Source: Arthrobacter crystallopoietes (GTDB lineage Bacteria > Actinomycetota > Actinomycetes > Actinomycetales > Micrococcaceae). From it: a stretch of DNA of 64,000 nt. The stretch covers positions 1,860,001 through 1,924,000 of the forward strand of contig NZ_CP018863.1 in NCBI RefSeq assembly GCF_002849715.1, read 5' to 3'. Made by a program: the position numbers and the translations under genes. Below the pieces are notes generated by a model, which was given only the letters and a program-made list of their open reading frames with translations, searched no databases and had not been told where the DNA came from. The stretch's first letter is position 1; every line of letters begins with the position of its first letter. This document shows, in pieces, positions 8,969-17,449 of the stretch.

Positions 8969-10450
8969 TTAGTCGAGCGTTTGTACAGCTTCAGCCGAAA
9001 CGCTTTCGCTGGAGCGGGAGTAGTCCGGACCGGACTTCACAATGTCTTTGCGGGAGATGAAGTAGTACAAACCGGCACCGACCAGGACACCTACCGGCCA
9101 GGCCAGGGGCGCCCAGCTTGCGAAAGCCGGAATAACCGACATGACGATCGTGAACAGGCCCGCCACCGCCAGGGCCCCTACAGCTTTGGGGTTGTATCCC
9201 TTCTTGTAGTAGTAAAGCCCTGACGGTTCGGCATTGAAAAGTTCATCGGTCTGGATCCGGCACTTCTTGACCAGGTAGTAATCGGTCATGATCACACCGA
9301 AGAGCGGTCCCATCAAAGCGCCCACTCCACCAACGAACTGGTTGACGATCACCGGGTTCGCGAACAGGTTCCACGGGGTTATAACGACGGCCAGCACCGC
9401 GACGAGCACGCCGGCGCTGCGGAACGTGAACACCTTGGGCCACACGTTGATGAGGTCGTAAACGGGGGAGACGAAGTTCAAAATGATGTTGATGCCCGCG
9501 GTCGCCAGGCCCACGGCAATGATCGCGATGAGAAGCAGCGTGATGCTGTCGATGTCAGCCAGCAGCGCGATGGGATCATGGATCGCCTCTCCGTAGACTT
9601 TCACGGATGCAAGCGCAATGACGACGGAGATGATGCCGAAGGCGATGGCATTAATCAGGAGGCCGAGCGCGTTCCCCTTCCTCACGGATGCTTCAGACGG
9701 GGCGTTGCGGGTGAAGTCGGCGAAGTTCAGCGACGGGCCGGCGAAGTATGCCACGATGATGAAGATGGCCGAGGCGAAGCTGATGGTTTGCGCGCCTGCG
9801 CTTCCCAACTGCGCCATTGAATAGGTGAAGTCGATGCTCCAGTCAGCCCTGGACAGCACCCAGATCGCCAGGGCGAGCATTGCGACCCAGATCGTGGGCC
9901 CGGCGAAGTCGGAGAGCCGGCGTACTGCTTCCATACCGCCCAAAAGCACAAGGAGCTGGATGAGCGAGAGCCCCAGGAAGCAAATCCAGCCCAGTGCAGA
10001 CAGGCCCAGGAAGCTGACTGCCTCAAGACCGGCCGCTCCTGGCACTATCTTGATGGCCAGGAGCATGACGACTGCCGACGCAAGGTAGGTCTGGATTCCG
10101 TACCAGGCGATGGCGACCACGGCCCGGAGCAGTGCCGGGATGTTTGCCCCGTAGACTCCGAAGGAGGCACGGGCGAAAACGGGGAACGGCACCTTGACGC
10201 GCTGGCCCGCGACGCCGCTGAGGTTGTTGACGAAGTACAGGATGACGATGCCGATGGAGAAGGCCAGGATAACCTGCCAGCCCATCAGCCCCAGGGCGAA
10301 GAGCCCGATGGCTACGGTGTAGCCGCCCAGGCTGTGCCAGGCGGACATCCACCAGTTGAACAGGTTGACGGTTTTCCATGTCCCGGAGGCGGATTCGGGG
10401 GACAGTTCTTTGTTATAGAGCGGAGAGGCTTTTTGCTGTGAAACAGACAT
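8969..10450 (-). CDS. NCS1-family nucleobase/hydantoin/allantoin permease
   Basis: The 493-residue protein has about 12 hydrophobic segments. Its N-terminal part (LFNWWMSAWHSLGGYTVAIGLFALGL, then VFARASFGVYGANIPALLRAVVAIAWYGIQT) is typical of NCS1 cation symporters, which include the hydantoin transporter Mhp1, the allantoin permease PucI and the uracil permease. The late TDYYLVKKCRIQ motif is also NCS1-like. It sits between dihydropyrimidinase and racemase genes, as HyuP does in Arthrobacter hydantoin clusters, so it most likely imports the cyclic ureide substrate. Specificity cannot be read from the sequence. Confidence 0.9.
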   Translation of the reverse strand: MSVSQQKASPLYNKELSPESASGTWKTVNLFNWWMSAWHSLGGYTVAIGLFALGLMGWQVILAFSIGIVILYFVNNLSGVAGQRVKVPFPVFARASFGVYGANIPALLRAVVAIAWYGIQTYLASAVVMLLAIKIVPGAAGLEAVSFLGLSALGWICFLGLSLIQLLVLLGGMEAVRRLSDFAGPTIWVAMLALAIWVLSRADWSIDFTYSMAQLGSAGAQTISFASAIFIIVAYFAGPSLNFADFTRNAPSEASVRKGNALGLLINAIAFGIISVVIALASVKVYGEAIHDPIALLADIDSITLLLIAIIAVGLATAGINIILNFVSPVYDLINVWPKVFTFRSAGVLVAVLAVVITPWNLFANPVIVNQFVGGVGALMGPLFGVIMTDYYLVKKCRIQTDELFNAEPSGLYYYKKGYNPKAVGALAVAGLFTIVMSVIPAFASWAPLAWPVGVLVGAGLYYFISRKDIVKSGPDYSRSSESVSAEAVQTLD

Positions 10451-10525
10451 TTAGCGTTCCTTTAGTGAGCGGTCTCCATTGACCGGTAAATAGTTGTTGA
10501 GGTTGCGATACCTGCAGCGCAGTAT

Positions 10526-11899
10526 CTATCGCTTGATGAATTCGCCGCGTCCGCTTGCACCGACATAGTCGCCTTTGACGCTGATCAAATCGCCGCGCGA
10601 GAAGACCTGGTCGATGGAGCAACGGATTTTGAAGCCTTCGAACAGGGTGTAGTCCATGTTCTGCTTTTGGGTGTCGGCGCTGATGAGGGTTGTTCCGTTG
10701 GGGTCGACCACGATAATGTCTGCATCGGAGCCCGGCGCTATTGTTCCCTTTTTGGGGTACATGTCGAATTGCTTGGCCGGGTTCTCGGCGGTCACCTCGA
10801 CGAATTTCTCGATCGTCATTTTTCCTTCCGCGACACCGGTCTCGTACATTACGAGCATCCGGTGCTCCACGCCGGGTCCGCCGTTGGGGATCTGCCGGAA
10901 GTCGTCCGCCCCCATCCGCTGCTTTTCCTCAAAGCAGAACGGGCAGTGGTCCGAACTGACGACACTGAGCGCACCGGTGTTAATGCCTCTCCACAACGCG
11001 TCCTGGTGTTCCTGGGTACGCAGCGGTGGCGTGAGGACGGCTTTGGCCGGCTCGAAACCGGGCTGGTCGTAGATGTCCCGGCTCAGCGACAGGTAGTGCG
11101 TGCAGGTTTCGGCGCTGATGGGCCATCCTGTCATCTGCGCGGCAGCTACTTCCTCGACGGCCCCCTGGGTGGAAAGATGCACGAAATACAGCGGTACCTC
11201 GGCCATCCGGGAGATCTTGATGGCCCGGCTGACTGCTTCGACTTCCGATGCCGGCGGGCGTGCGATCTCGTGGGTCCCGGGGCCGGTTTTTCCCTGGGCG
11301 TAGAGGTCGGCGGCGATCCTGTCGATGACGTCGCCGTTCTCCGCGTGGACGCACAGTTTCGCACCGCTGGAACCGACTCCCTTCAGGATGTCGAACAGTT
11401 CGCCGTCATTGATCATCAGACTGCCGCGGTAGGCCATGAAGACTTTGAAACTGGAGATCCCGTCCTGGGTCAGTTCTGCCATATGTGAATCGAAATTCTC
11501 ATAAAGGTCCGTGACGCACATATGGAAGCCGTAATCGATGACGGATTTGCCCTGTGCCTTTTTGTGGTGCGCGTCGGCGGATTCCAGCAGGTTCTTGCCG
11601 GCGAGCTGTTGTCCGAAGTCGACGATGGTCGTGGTTCCGCCGGTCGCTGCTGCAATCGTTCCGCTGACAAAGTCATCGGCGGTGGTGGTCCCCATCAGGG
11701 GGGAATCGATATGGGTGTGGACGTCGATGCCGCCGGGCATGACGTATTTTCCGTCGCAGTCGACCCGTTCGACAGCGTCCGGTGTCGCGGCGTCCAGCAT
11801 GCCGACCGCGGCAACTTTACCGTTTTCGATGAGCACGTCGGCACGGACTTTGCCGGTCGAGGAAACAATGGTGCCGCCAACAAGGAGTTTCGCATCCAT
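10526..11899 (-). CDS. hydA: dihydropyrimidinase/hydantoinase
   Basis: A 457-residue cyclic amidohydrolase of the dihydropyrimidinase family. Zinc ligands and helpers are visible: VHTHID (His61, His63), FKVFMAYRG with the lysine that becomes carboxylated (Lys152) and Tyr157, CVHAEN (His185), YFVHLST (His241) and SSDHCPF (Asp317). It opens the hydantoin or dihydropyrimidine ring to the N-carbamoyl amino acid. The length is normal (about 460). It lies 34 bases after the D-carbamoylase gene and ahead of the permease in one operon. Confidence 0.92.
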   Translation of the reverse strand: MDAKLLVGGTIVSSTGKVRADVLIENGKVAAVGMLDAATPDAVERVDCDGKYVMPGGIDVHTHIDSPLMGTTTADDFVSGTIAAATGGTTTIVDFGQQLAGKNLLESADAHHKKAQGKSVIDYGFHMCVTDLYENFDSHMAELTQDGISSFKVFMAYRGSLMINDGELFDILKGVGSSGAKLCVHAENGDVIDRIAADLYAQGKTGPGTHEIARPPASEVEAVSRAIKISRMAEVPLYFVHLSTQGAVEEVAAAQMTGWPISAETCTHYLSLSRDIYDQPGFEPAKAVLTPPLRTQEHQDALWRGINTGALSVVSSDHCPFCFEEKQRMGADDFRQIPNGGPGVEHRMLVMYETGVAEGKMTIEKFVEVTAENPAKQFDMYPKKGTIAPGSDADIIVVDPNGTTLISADTQKQNMDYTLFEGFKIRCSIDQVFSRGDLISVKGDYVGASGRGEFIKR

Positions 11900-11933
11900 T
11901 TTTGGTTACCGTCTTTCTTGTTTGATTGGTCTC

Positions 11934-12881
11934 TTAGTCATTCACGTTGAACGCGACGGGCAGCGGGGCGCCCCGCCCTTTTCTTTCGGCGATGATGCCG
12001 TACGCGTCGGGGCGCCGGTGGGCGGCGAAGTCGAAGACGCTTTCCTTATAGGGCCTGCCCATGTCGATATCTGCTTTCACAACGACGACTTCATCGCCCT
12101 CACCGGCCGCTTTGGCCAGGATTTCGCCGCTGGGCGCGACGACCGCTGATCCACCGATCATGTGGTGCCCGTCCTCGAAGCCCGACTTGCCCGCGGCAGC
12201 GACAAATACCGAGTTCTGGTATGCGCCCGCCTGAAGCGAGAGAAGGTGCGTGAACATCTTTGCGTGCGGCTCTTCCTGCCAGCCCGGAACGAAATCGGGG
12301 GTGTTATAGCCCAGGACAACGAGTTCTGCTCCCTGCAGGGAAAGCGAACGGTAGACCTCGGGCCAGCGCCGGTCATTGCAGAGACACATGCCGACCTGCA
12401 CGCCATGGAAGTCGAAGACACCGAACCCGAGGTCTCCTTCGAGGAAGTACTTCTTTTCGAGATGCTGGTTGGGAAGTCCTTCCCGGTTATCGGCATGGCC
12501 CGGCAGATGCATCTTGCGGTACTTGCCCACGATGTCCCCGTGCTTGTTCACCAGGATCGATGTGTTGTACCGCTTCTGATCACTGGTCAGTTCCGCGTAC
12601 CCGAGATAGAAACCAACACCAAGGTCTTTGGCCCGTTCGAAGAGGGGCCGGACATCGTCATTGGGCATGGATTTTTCGAAGTATCCCTCGAAGTCCCCTT
12701 CTTCGAACCAGGTCCGCGGGAAGAACGTGGTCAGCGTGAGTTCGGGAAAGACCACCAGTTCCGCGCCCTGGGACGCTGCTTCTTCCAGCAGGGCAATCAG
12801 GCGTGCGACGACTTCGGGTTTTGATTCCGAACTATCGATACCGCCGACTTGAGCAACCGCGAGCATCAAGTTTTTCGCCAA
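11934..12881 (-). CDS. nitrilase-family N-carbamoyl-D-amino acid hydrolase
   Basis: A 315-residue nitrilase-superfamily protein with the complete triad: Glu47 in VFPELTLTTFFPR, Lys123 in YRKMHLPG and Cys168 in MCLCNDRRWPE. The TTFFPR and CNDRRWPE strings are hallmarks of D-carbamoylase, which converts N-carbamoyl-D-amino acids to D-amino acids, ammonia and CO2; beta-ureidopropionase is the alternative. It is the second gene of the main operon, after an M20 hydrolase and before dihydropyrimidinase. Together with the racemase and the M20 L-carbamoylase it means both enantiomers could be handled. Confidence 0.9.
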   Translation of the reverse strand: MAKNLMLAVAQVGGIDSSESKPEVVARLIALLEEAASQGAELVVFPELTLTTFFPRTWFEEGDFEGYFEKSMPNDDVRPLFERAKDLGVGFYLGYAELTSDQKRYNTSILVNKHGDIVGKYRKMHLPGHADNREGLPNQHLEKKYFLEGDLGFGVFDFHGVQVGMCLCNDRRWPEVYRSLSLQGAELVVLGYNTPDFVPGWQEEPHAKMFTHLLSLQAGAYQNSVFVAAAGKSGFEDGHHMIGGSAVVAPSGEILAKAAGEGDEVVVVKADIDMGRPYKESVFDFAAHRRPDAYGIIAERKGRGAPLPVAFNVND

Positions 12882-12938
12882 TTTGTTTTCCTTCTTTCCG
12901 TTTTTTCCTAGATTTGTTTCCCTTTGAAAAGCGCCGGT

Positions 12939-14196
12939 TCAAGGCCGTGATTCATCGACCAGACGGACGCTTTTTTCGAGTACCGCAATGCCGTTGAGTA
13001 TGTCTTTTTTTGGGCGTGAACTCTTCCGGGCAGTGGCTTCGGCCGTCGATCGACGGAATGAAGATCATGCCCATGGGGGCTATCCCCGTCATATGTACCG
13101 AGTCGTGGGTGGCCCCGCTCGGAACCGCGGTCCAGGTCAGTCCCAGACTGGTTGATGCAGCGGCAATGGTTTCCTGGAGCGTGGCATCGGTGTGCGTGAT
13201 TTCGTTATCGAGAAACCATTCGACGTCCAGCTCGCAGCCGAACTCTGCCGCGCGCATGGACAGCCGCAGCGCGAGGTCTTTCTCGATGGCTCCGAACCAG
13301 GCGGAATCTGTTGAGCGTAGTTCCGCCCGAAGTTCCGATCGGCCGGGTACAACGTTCTGCGCCAGCTGCAGGGAGTCGATATGCGTTGTGGTTGCCACTG
13401 CATATTCCGGACTTCCACAGGCGAACTCATGAAGCGCCAGAGCGGAAGAAGCAGCGGCAAGCAGCGCGTCTTTTCTGGTCTTCATCCGGGCACCGCCCGC
13501 ATGGTCGTATTGGCCCATGTAGCGACCTACCAGTCGCTTGATTCCGGCGATGGCCGAGACGACGCCGATATTGCACCCCGTCTGATCCAAGGTTGAACTT
13601 TGTTCAATGTGCAGTTCGAGGTAGGCATGCCAGCTGCCCTGCGCCGGATGCTTGCCGCTGACGGCACGTGAGGGGTCCAGGCCGAAGGACTGCATCGCAT
13701 CGCCCAGGCGCTTGCCTTCCGGGCTCACACGCTCCAGATCCGTCACCGTCAGACTGCCCGCAAGCGCCCTGCTGCCGAGGCAGGTAAGCCCGAACGGGTT
13801 AGCCTCTTCGCCGAAGAAGTCAATGACCATCAGCGGCCGGTTCAGGACACTTCCGGATTCCTTGATCCGCTGCGCAACCTCGAGTGCGCCCAGGACGCCA
13901 ACGATTCCATCGAACCGGCCGCCGCGCTCGACAGTGTCCGTATGTGAGCCGATCACGATGGGCTTGGCGTCACTGTAGCGTCCGGGCAATATCCCGACGA
14001 TGTTTCCAAAGTCATCGACACGCACACCCTCGAGTCCCGCGAGTATGAATTCCTCGGTCATCCAGGAACGTTCCGCCCGATAAGAAGGGCTAAAGACAGT
14101 CCTCGTCCAACCGTCAAATGCGGGATCGACAAAAGCTTCAATACCTGCAAACAGCCGATCGATCCGGCCCGTAGAAATGCCGTCAAGTGTTTCCAT
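12939..14196 (-). CDS. second M20 N-carbamoyl-amino acid/allantoate hydrolase, frameshifted near the 3' end
   Basis: An M20 zinc hydrolase of the HyuC/AllC family (VIGSHTDTVERGGRFDGIVGVLG, DFFGEEANPFGL, C-terminal DGRSHCPEEFTP). As read, the frame continues past EEFTPKK into an Arg-rich tail ending at 12952. Removing one A from the A7 run (13005-13011, T on the plus strand) restores a family-like end, DILNGIAVLEKSVRLVDESRP, with a stop at 12939-12941. So a one-base homopolymer error or a real indel changes the last roughly 20 residues. I chose ATG 14196, with AAGG upstream, over ATG 14229. First gene of the main operon, about 110 bases after a LacI operator. Confidence 0.8.
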
Positions 14197-14305
14197 AGAG
14201 AGTGCCTTTGAGAGAGCGAATACCGGCATCAGGCCCCGGAGCGGAAGTGATCCCCATCACTTTTGATGCCTCTGGGCAACAACTTTAGCGAGGGCAAGAG
14301 GACAT

Positions 14306-14319
14306 TGCAATCGATTGCA
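14306..14319. promoter_or_regulatory. perfect LacI-type operator upstream of the hydantoin operon
   Basis: TGCAATCGATTGCA is a perfect 14-bp palindrome with central CG, the usual form of LacI/GalR-family sites. It is about 110 bases upstream of the first hydantoin operon gene and about 260 bases from the 3' end of the LacI-family gene, its likely reader. Confidence 0.65.
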
Positions 14320-14538
14320 GAAATTTTTTTGAGATTGCTTAGCGGGCCCCGCGACCTGAAGGATATGCAGTCGTGCTGAGGATCCCGCCTGGAACGGGAT
14401 GCCCGGCAAGGACATGGCTTGATGGCGGGGAGGCAGAAAGAGCGGCCAAGTCGCGACCGCGAACTAACGGTGTTCCAGCCCAGGCGGGAACAGACGGGGT
14501 CACACGGAGCAGGCCAACATCTTCACGGTCATGATGAG

Positions 14539-14552
14539 AGCAAACGCTTGGA
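14539..14552. promoter_or_regulatory. secondary LacI-type operator
   Basis: AGCAAACGCTTGGA matches the consensus GCAANCGNTTGC except for one base at the right end. It lies about 233 bases from the perfect site, a distance that could allow looping between two dimers. Weaker than the other two sites. Confidence 0.4.
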
Positions 14553-14581
14553 GCAGGACGGCGGAAGCTGTTCGGAAAAGA

Positions 14582-15610
14582 TCAGGCGTTCACCGGAGCG
14601 AATGCAAGTGTTGATTCCCTGGCGAGCAGCTGCGGCGTGAGTTTCAAGGAGCGTGGCGTGCGGCCTTCGATGGCCTCGACCAGGGTGTCGAGGCTTCTGG
14701 CTCCCACCTCATGCAGAGGGGAAGCAATGGTGGTCAGAGGCACCGGCAGATGCTTGGAAATTTCTATGTCGTTGTAGCCGACCAGGGCGACGTCGCGCCC
14801 TATCGTTATCCCTGCCTCCCGGAGCCTGAACATGATGCCGGCGGCAGTCAGGTCGTTGCTGGCAAAGATGGCTGTGGGAAGTTTAGGCCAGTCAAGCAGC
14901 GTTTCGGCGGCGCGCTGGCCGGAGGCAATATCGAATCCCGCAGGGACTATCCGTGAATCGTCAATCCTTGTGCCCAATTCCAGCATGCGGCGCCGAAAGC
15001 CTTCGACTCTGTCCCTGCCCGTGCTCACTGAACTATCAGGCGAAATGATCGCTATCTCCGTATGTCCCGCTGCCGCCAGATGTTCAGCAGCCAACCGTCC
15101 ACCCAGCAGATCGTCGACGGCGACTGAAACCTCGTCGTCGTTCTTCCTCAGGCACATCACATACGGTATGTGCCGCTTCCGCAAAGTCGCCGGGAGGAGA
15201 TCGCCCTCAAAGGTGTCTTGGATGATGATTCCTTCGACACGGCTGCGGATAAGGCTGTTGGCGCGGCTGGGAGAGCGATCATCAAGATTGGCCGACATGC
15301 TCAACATGGTCGAGTAGCCTCTGCGCAAGGCCTGCTTGTCGATGCCTTCATAGGTGGTGGCGTGAACCGGATCGGTCAGGCTCGGGACCGTGACGCCGAT
15401 GAGCCGGCTGCGGCGGGTCCGTAACCGTGAAGCTGTGGCATCCGGCTGAAAATCGAGTTGGTCGGCCAGCTCCCTGATTATCAGGGTGGTCTTGTTGGTC
15501 GTATGTTGCCGCGGTTCCTGCAACGCCCGCGAAACCGTCGAGATGTGCACTCCGACCCGCTTGGCAAGGGTTGCCATAGTAACGGGTGAAGTATCCCGCG
15601 TATCTTCCAT
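14582..15610 (-). CDS. LacI-family transcriptional regulator
   Basis: The N-terminal helix-turn-helix is VTMATLAKRVGVHISTVSRALQEP, followed by the hinge and a periplasmic-binding-protein-like sensor (LIGVTVPSLTDPVHATTYEGID, then FASNDLTAAGIMFRLREAG). I chose ATG 15610, with GGGGAG six bases upstream and the family-typical 342 residues. ATG 15706 also has an AGGGA site, but the added 32 residues are low-complexity with poor codon bias. It is encoded upstream of and in the same direction as the hydantoin operon and most likely represses it through the TGCAATCGATTGCA sites. The effector is probably a hydantoin, ureide or carbamoyl amino acid; this is inferred. Confidence 0.88.
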   Translation of the reverse strand: MEDTRDTSPVTMATLAKRVGVHISTVSRALQEPRQHTTNKTTLIIRELADQLDFQPDATASRLRTRRSRLIGVTVPSLTDPVHATTYEGIDKQALRRGYSTMLSMSANLDDRSPSRANSLIRSRVEGIIIQDTFEGDLLPATLRKRHIPYVMCLRKNDDEVSVAVDDLLGGRLAAEHLAAAGHTEIAIISPDSSVSTGRDRVEGFRRRMLELGTRIDDSRIVPAGFDIASGQRAAETLLDWPKLPTAIFASNDLTAAGIMFRLREAGITIGRDVALVGYNDIEISKHLPVPLTTIASPLHEVGARSLDTLVEAIEGRTPRSLKLTPQLLARESTLAFAPVNA

Positions 15611-16732
15611 GGGACTCTCCCCGTCATCGGTGATTTCCCGTATCAGTTTACCGCTATCGCTTTGCGCGCGATTAGGGCTAGACGGCGCTTCAGAGTGCTC
15701 AATCATGACCAGTCCCTGTTGAATCAAATTTTGTGGGGTATCTCCCCCCCCCTGAGACATGAGGGGTCTAACGAGCATAGAACCGGATGATACTCATGGT
15801 GGTACTCGTGAGAACCGCCGCTATGCGTGTCGCTGTGCAGAGAAGAGCGACAGACAGCGGCAAGCCGCCAAGCGAAGACATCGAAAGAACGGCCCGATTC
15901 TTACTGCTTGTGCAGCACCATGTTCTTCGAAGAAGAATATGTGTCTCATCTACAACGTGTCCCCTGGAAGAAAATTCTTACGATTTTCGTTCCTCCGTTC
16001 CTCGGGACAAATCGTGGTCCTTTTCAGCGCGCCGATACTTCCCCTGCTGAAATCGTGTGGCAATCAAGGGTCGCGGTAAAGGACCGGCTTGTGCGACTGC
16101 GGGGACGCTTGGAGTGAGCCGGAGTTTCAATAAGGGGTTTCTTAGGCCGGTGGTAACCGGCGGAACGGAACGGACGCGCGGGGAGTCCTGGTAGGGGAAA
16201 TTGCCGGCGTTGCCCTGAGGGAGGCATCCGTCTCAGTGGGCGCGGGGCGTGGAGCATTCCATAGGGTTCTAGCATCCTGGCGGACGGACGCTTTGCCTTC
16301 GGCGAGCAGCTAGCCCATATGGAGATGCTGTCCTCCGTTGCTTACCCCGTGACCGTCGAGCTTGCCGGATGGATGGAGATTACCCGGAACGCTCCAAGGC
16401 CTTCGTGACCGACGAGCCTTTGGCTTGTCAGCACGACGCAATGGACGGGTTCTTCGTCAAGACGCGTGCCTCACTAGCTCGATGTGCGGAATTCCTAAAT
16501 TTTTTAAATTTCTAGTGCAAACTCTGCAGCACATGTGTAAGGTAGTCGCATAAGCAATGAAGTGATGAAGGTCACCTTGGGGGAGGCGCCGCGATAGTTC
16601 CCGCGGCTCGCAACTAATGGCCTTCCGCTATCGCGGTGCACACCTCGCAGTCTGGGCGGGTGTGCCTAAGTCTTCGACGGCAAGTAGTTCAAGGGCGTGC
16701 GACGCCGCTGCAACATGAAAAAGGAGAACCTC
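15611..16732. other. long intergenic stretch with a possible gene remnant
   Basis: About 1.1 kb without an intact gene. It is less GC-biased than its surroundings, with an AT-rich near-palindrome AAATTTTTTAAATTT around 16497-16511 that could be part of a promoter or operator for the downstream flavin reductase. A frameshifted remnant is listed at 16273-16515. Open frames on either strand here lack ribosome sites. Confidence 0.45.
16273..16515 (+). pseudogene. possible remnant of an isocitrate lyase/PEP mutase-like gene
   Basis: One frame reads ILADGRFAFGEQLAHMEML and SSVAYPVTVEL; after a one-frame shift near 16368 it continues DGDYPERSKAFVTDEPLAC. The join resembles the DG...E...PVTVDL-DGDYP pattern of PEP mutase/isocitrate lyase proteins. 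There is no start, and a stop follows soon after. Weak evidence; it could be chance. Confidence 0.25.
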
Positions 16733-17293
16733 ATGATTACTGCACCCTCTCGTTTGGAGACTCTGGTGCCTCCTGCGCAACTGCGCGATTCCATCGACGT
16801 CGACACCTTCAAGTCCGCGTTCCGCATGCATCCGGCCGGAGTCTCCGTTATTGCGGCAGACGCCGGCAACGGCCCAGCCGCGATGACGATCAGTTCGCTC
16901 ACCTCGGTCAGCACCGAACCGCCACTGGTGACTTTCTCGCTATCAGCGCTCTCGTGGAGCACCCCGGTCTTCCTGGAAGCGGACACCGTAGTCGTTCACC
17001 TGCTTGGTTCCGAGCACCTGCGGCTAGCGCAGCTGGGTGCCACCGGTCGTGTCGACCGGTTTGCGGATAAGTCGGCCTGGACGCGTCTGCCAACGGGGGA
17101 GCCCGTCTTTAAAGAGACGTACGCGTGGCTGCGCGGGCACATCGTGAACCGCCTGGAAGCAGGAAACTCGGTAATCTGCGTTGCGCACATCGTGCAGGCC
17201 TCGGTTCCTGATGCGGCCGCGGCGGAGACGTCCGTCCCGCTTGTTTACCACGGGCGCACCTGGCATCAGCTGGGTACGCATTCCGCTATCTGA
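16733..17293 (+). CDS. flavin reductase, HpaC-like component of a two-component monooxygenase
   Basis: I chose ATG 16733, which has AGGAG six bases upstream, giving 186 residues. The fold is the flavin-reductase FMN-binding split barrel: FKSAFRMHPAGVSVIAADAG, then TISSLTSVSTEPPLVTFSLS and the C-terminal PLVYHGRTWHQLG. It reduces free FMN or FAD with NAD(P)H and hands it to a partner oxygenase. The next gene is an HpaB-like oxygenase, the natural partner. This is the first gene of a plus-strand catabolic island. Confidence 0.88.
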   Translation: MITAPSRLETLVPPAQLRDSIDVDTFKSAFRMHPAGVSVIAADAGNGPAAMTISSLTSVSTEPPLVTFSLSALSWSTPVFLEADTVVVHLLGSEHLRLAQLGATGRVDRFADKSAWTRLPTGEPVFKETYAWLRGHIVNRLEAGNSVICVAHIVQASVPDAAAAETSVPLVYHGRTWHQLGTHSAI

Positions 17294-17449
17294 TTTGTTT
17301 GCGTGCGCTCCGGGCCGCATAGCTGCAGCGCCGTGAGCCCTGCCAGACCCGGTACAGGGGGCCCGGTGATGCGCGGGCACCGGCCGTTGCCACCGGAGTT
17401 TAGACCATCTCTACCCGTTCCATCCTCACCACGACCCATGAAGGAAATC

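Larger units (their letters stand above)
14230..14581. other. regulatory intergenic stretch between hydantoin operon and lacI-type gene
   Basis: No gene is supported here. The stretch holds two operator-like palindromes, at 14306-14319 and 14539-14552, listed separately. An A/T-rich patch (AAATTTTTTTGAGATTGCTTAG) around 14320-14345 could contain the minus-strand operon promoter, but the -10/-35 pair is not clear. Confidence 0.5.
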
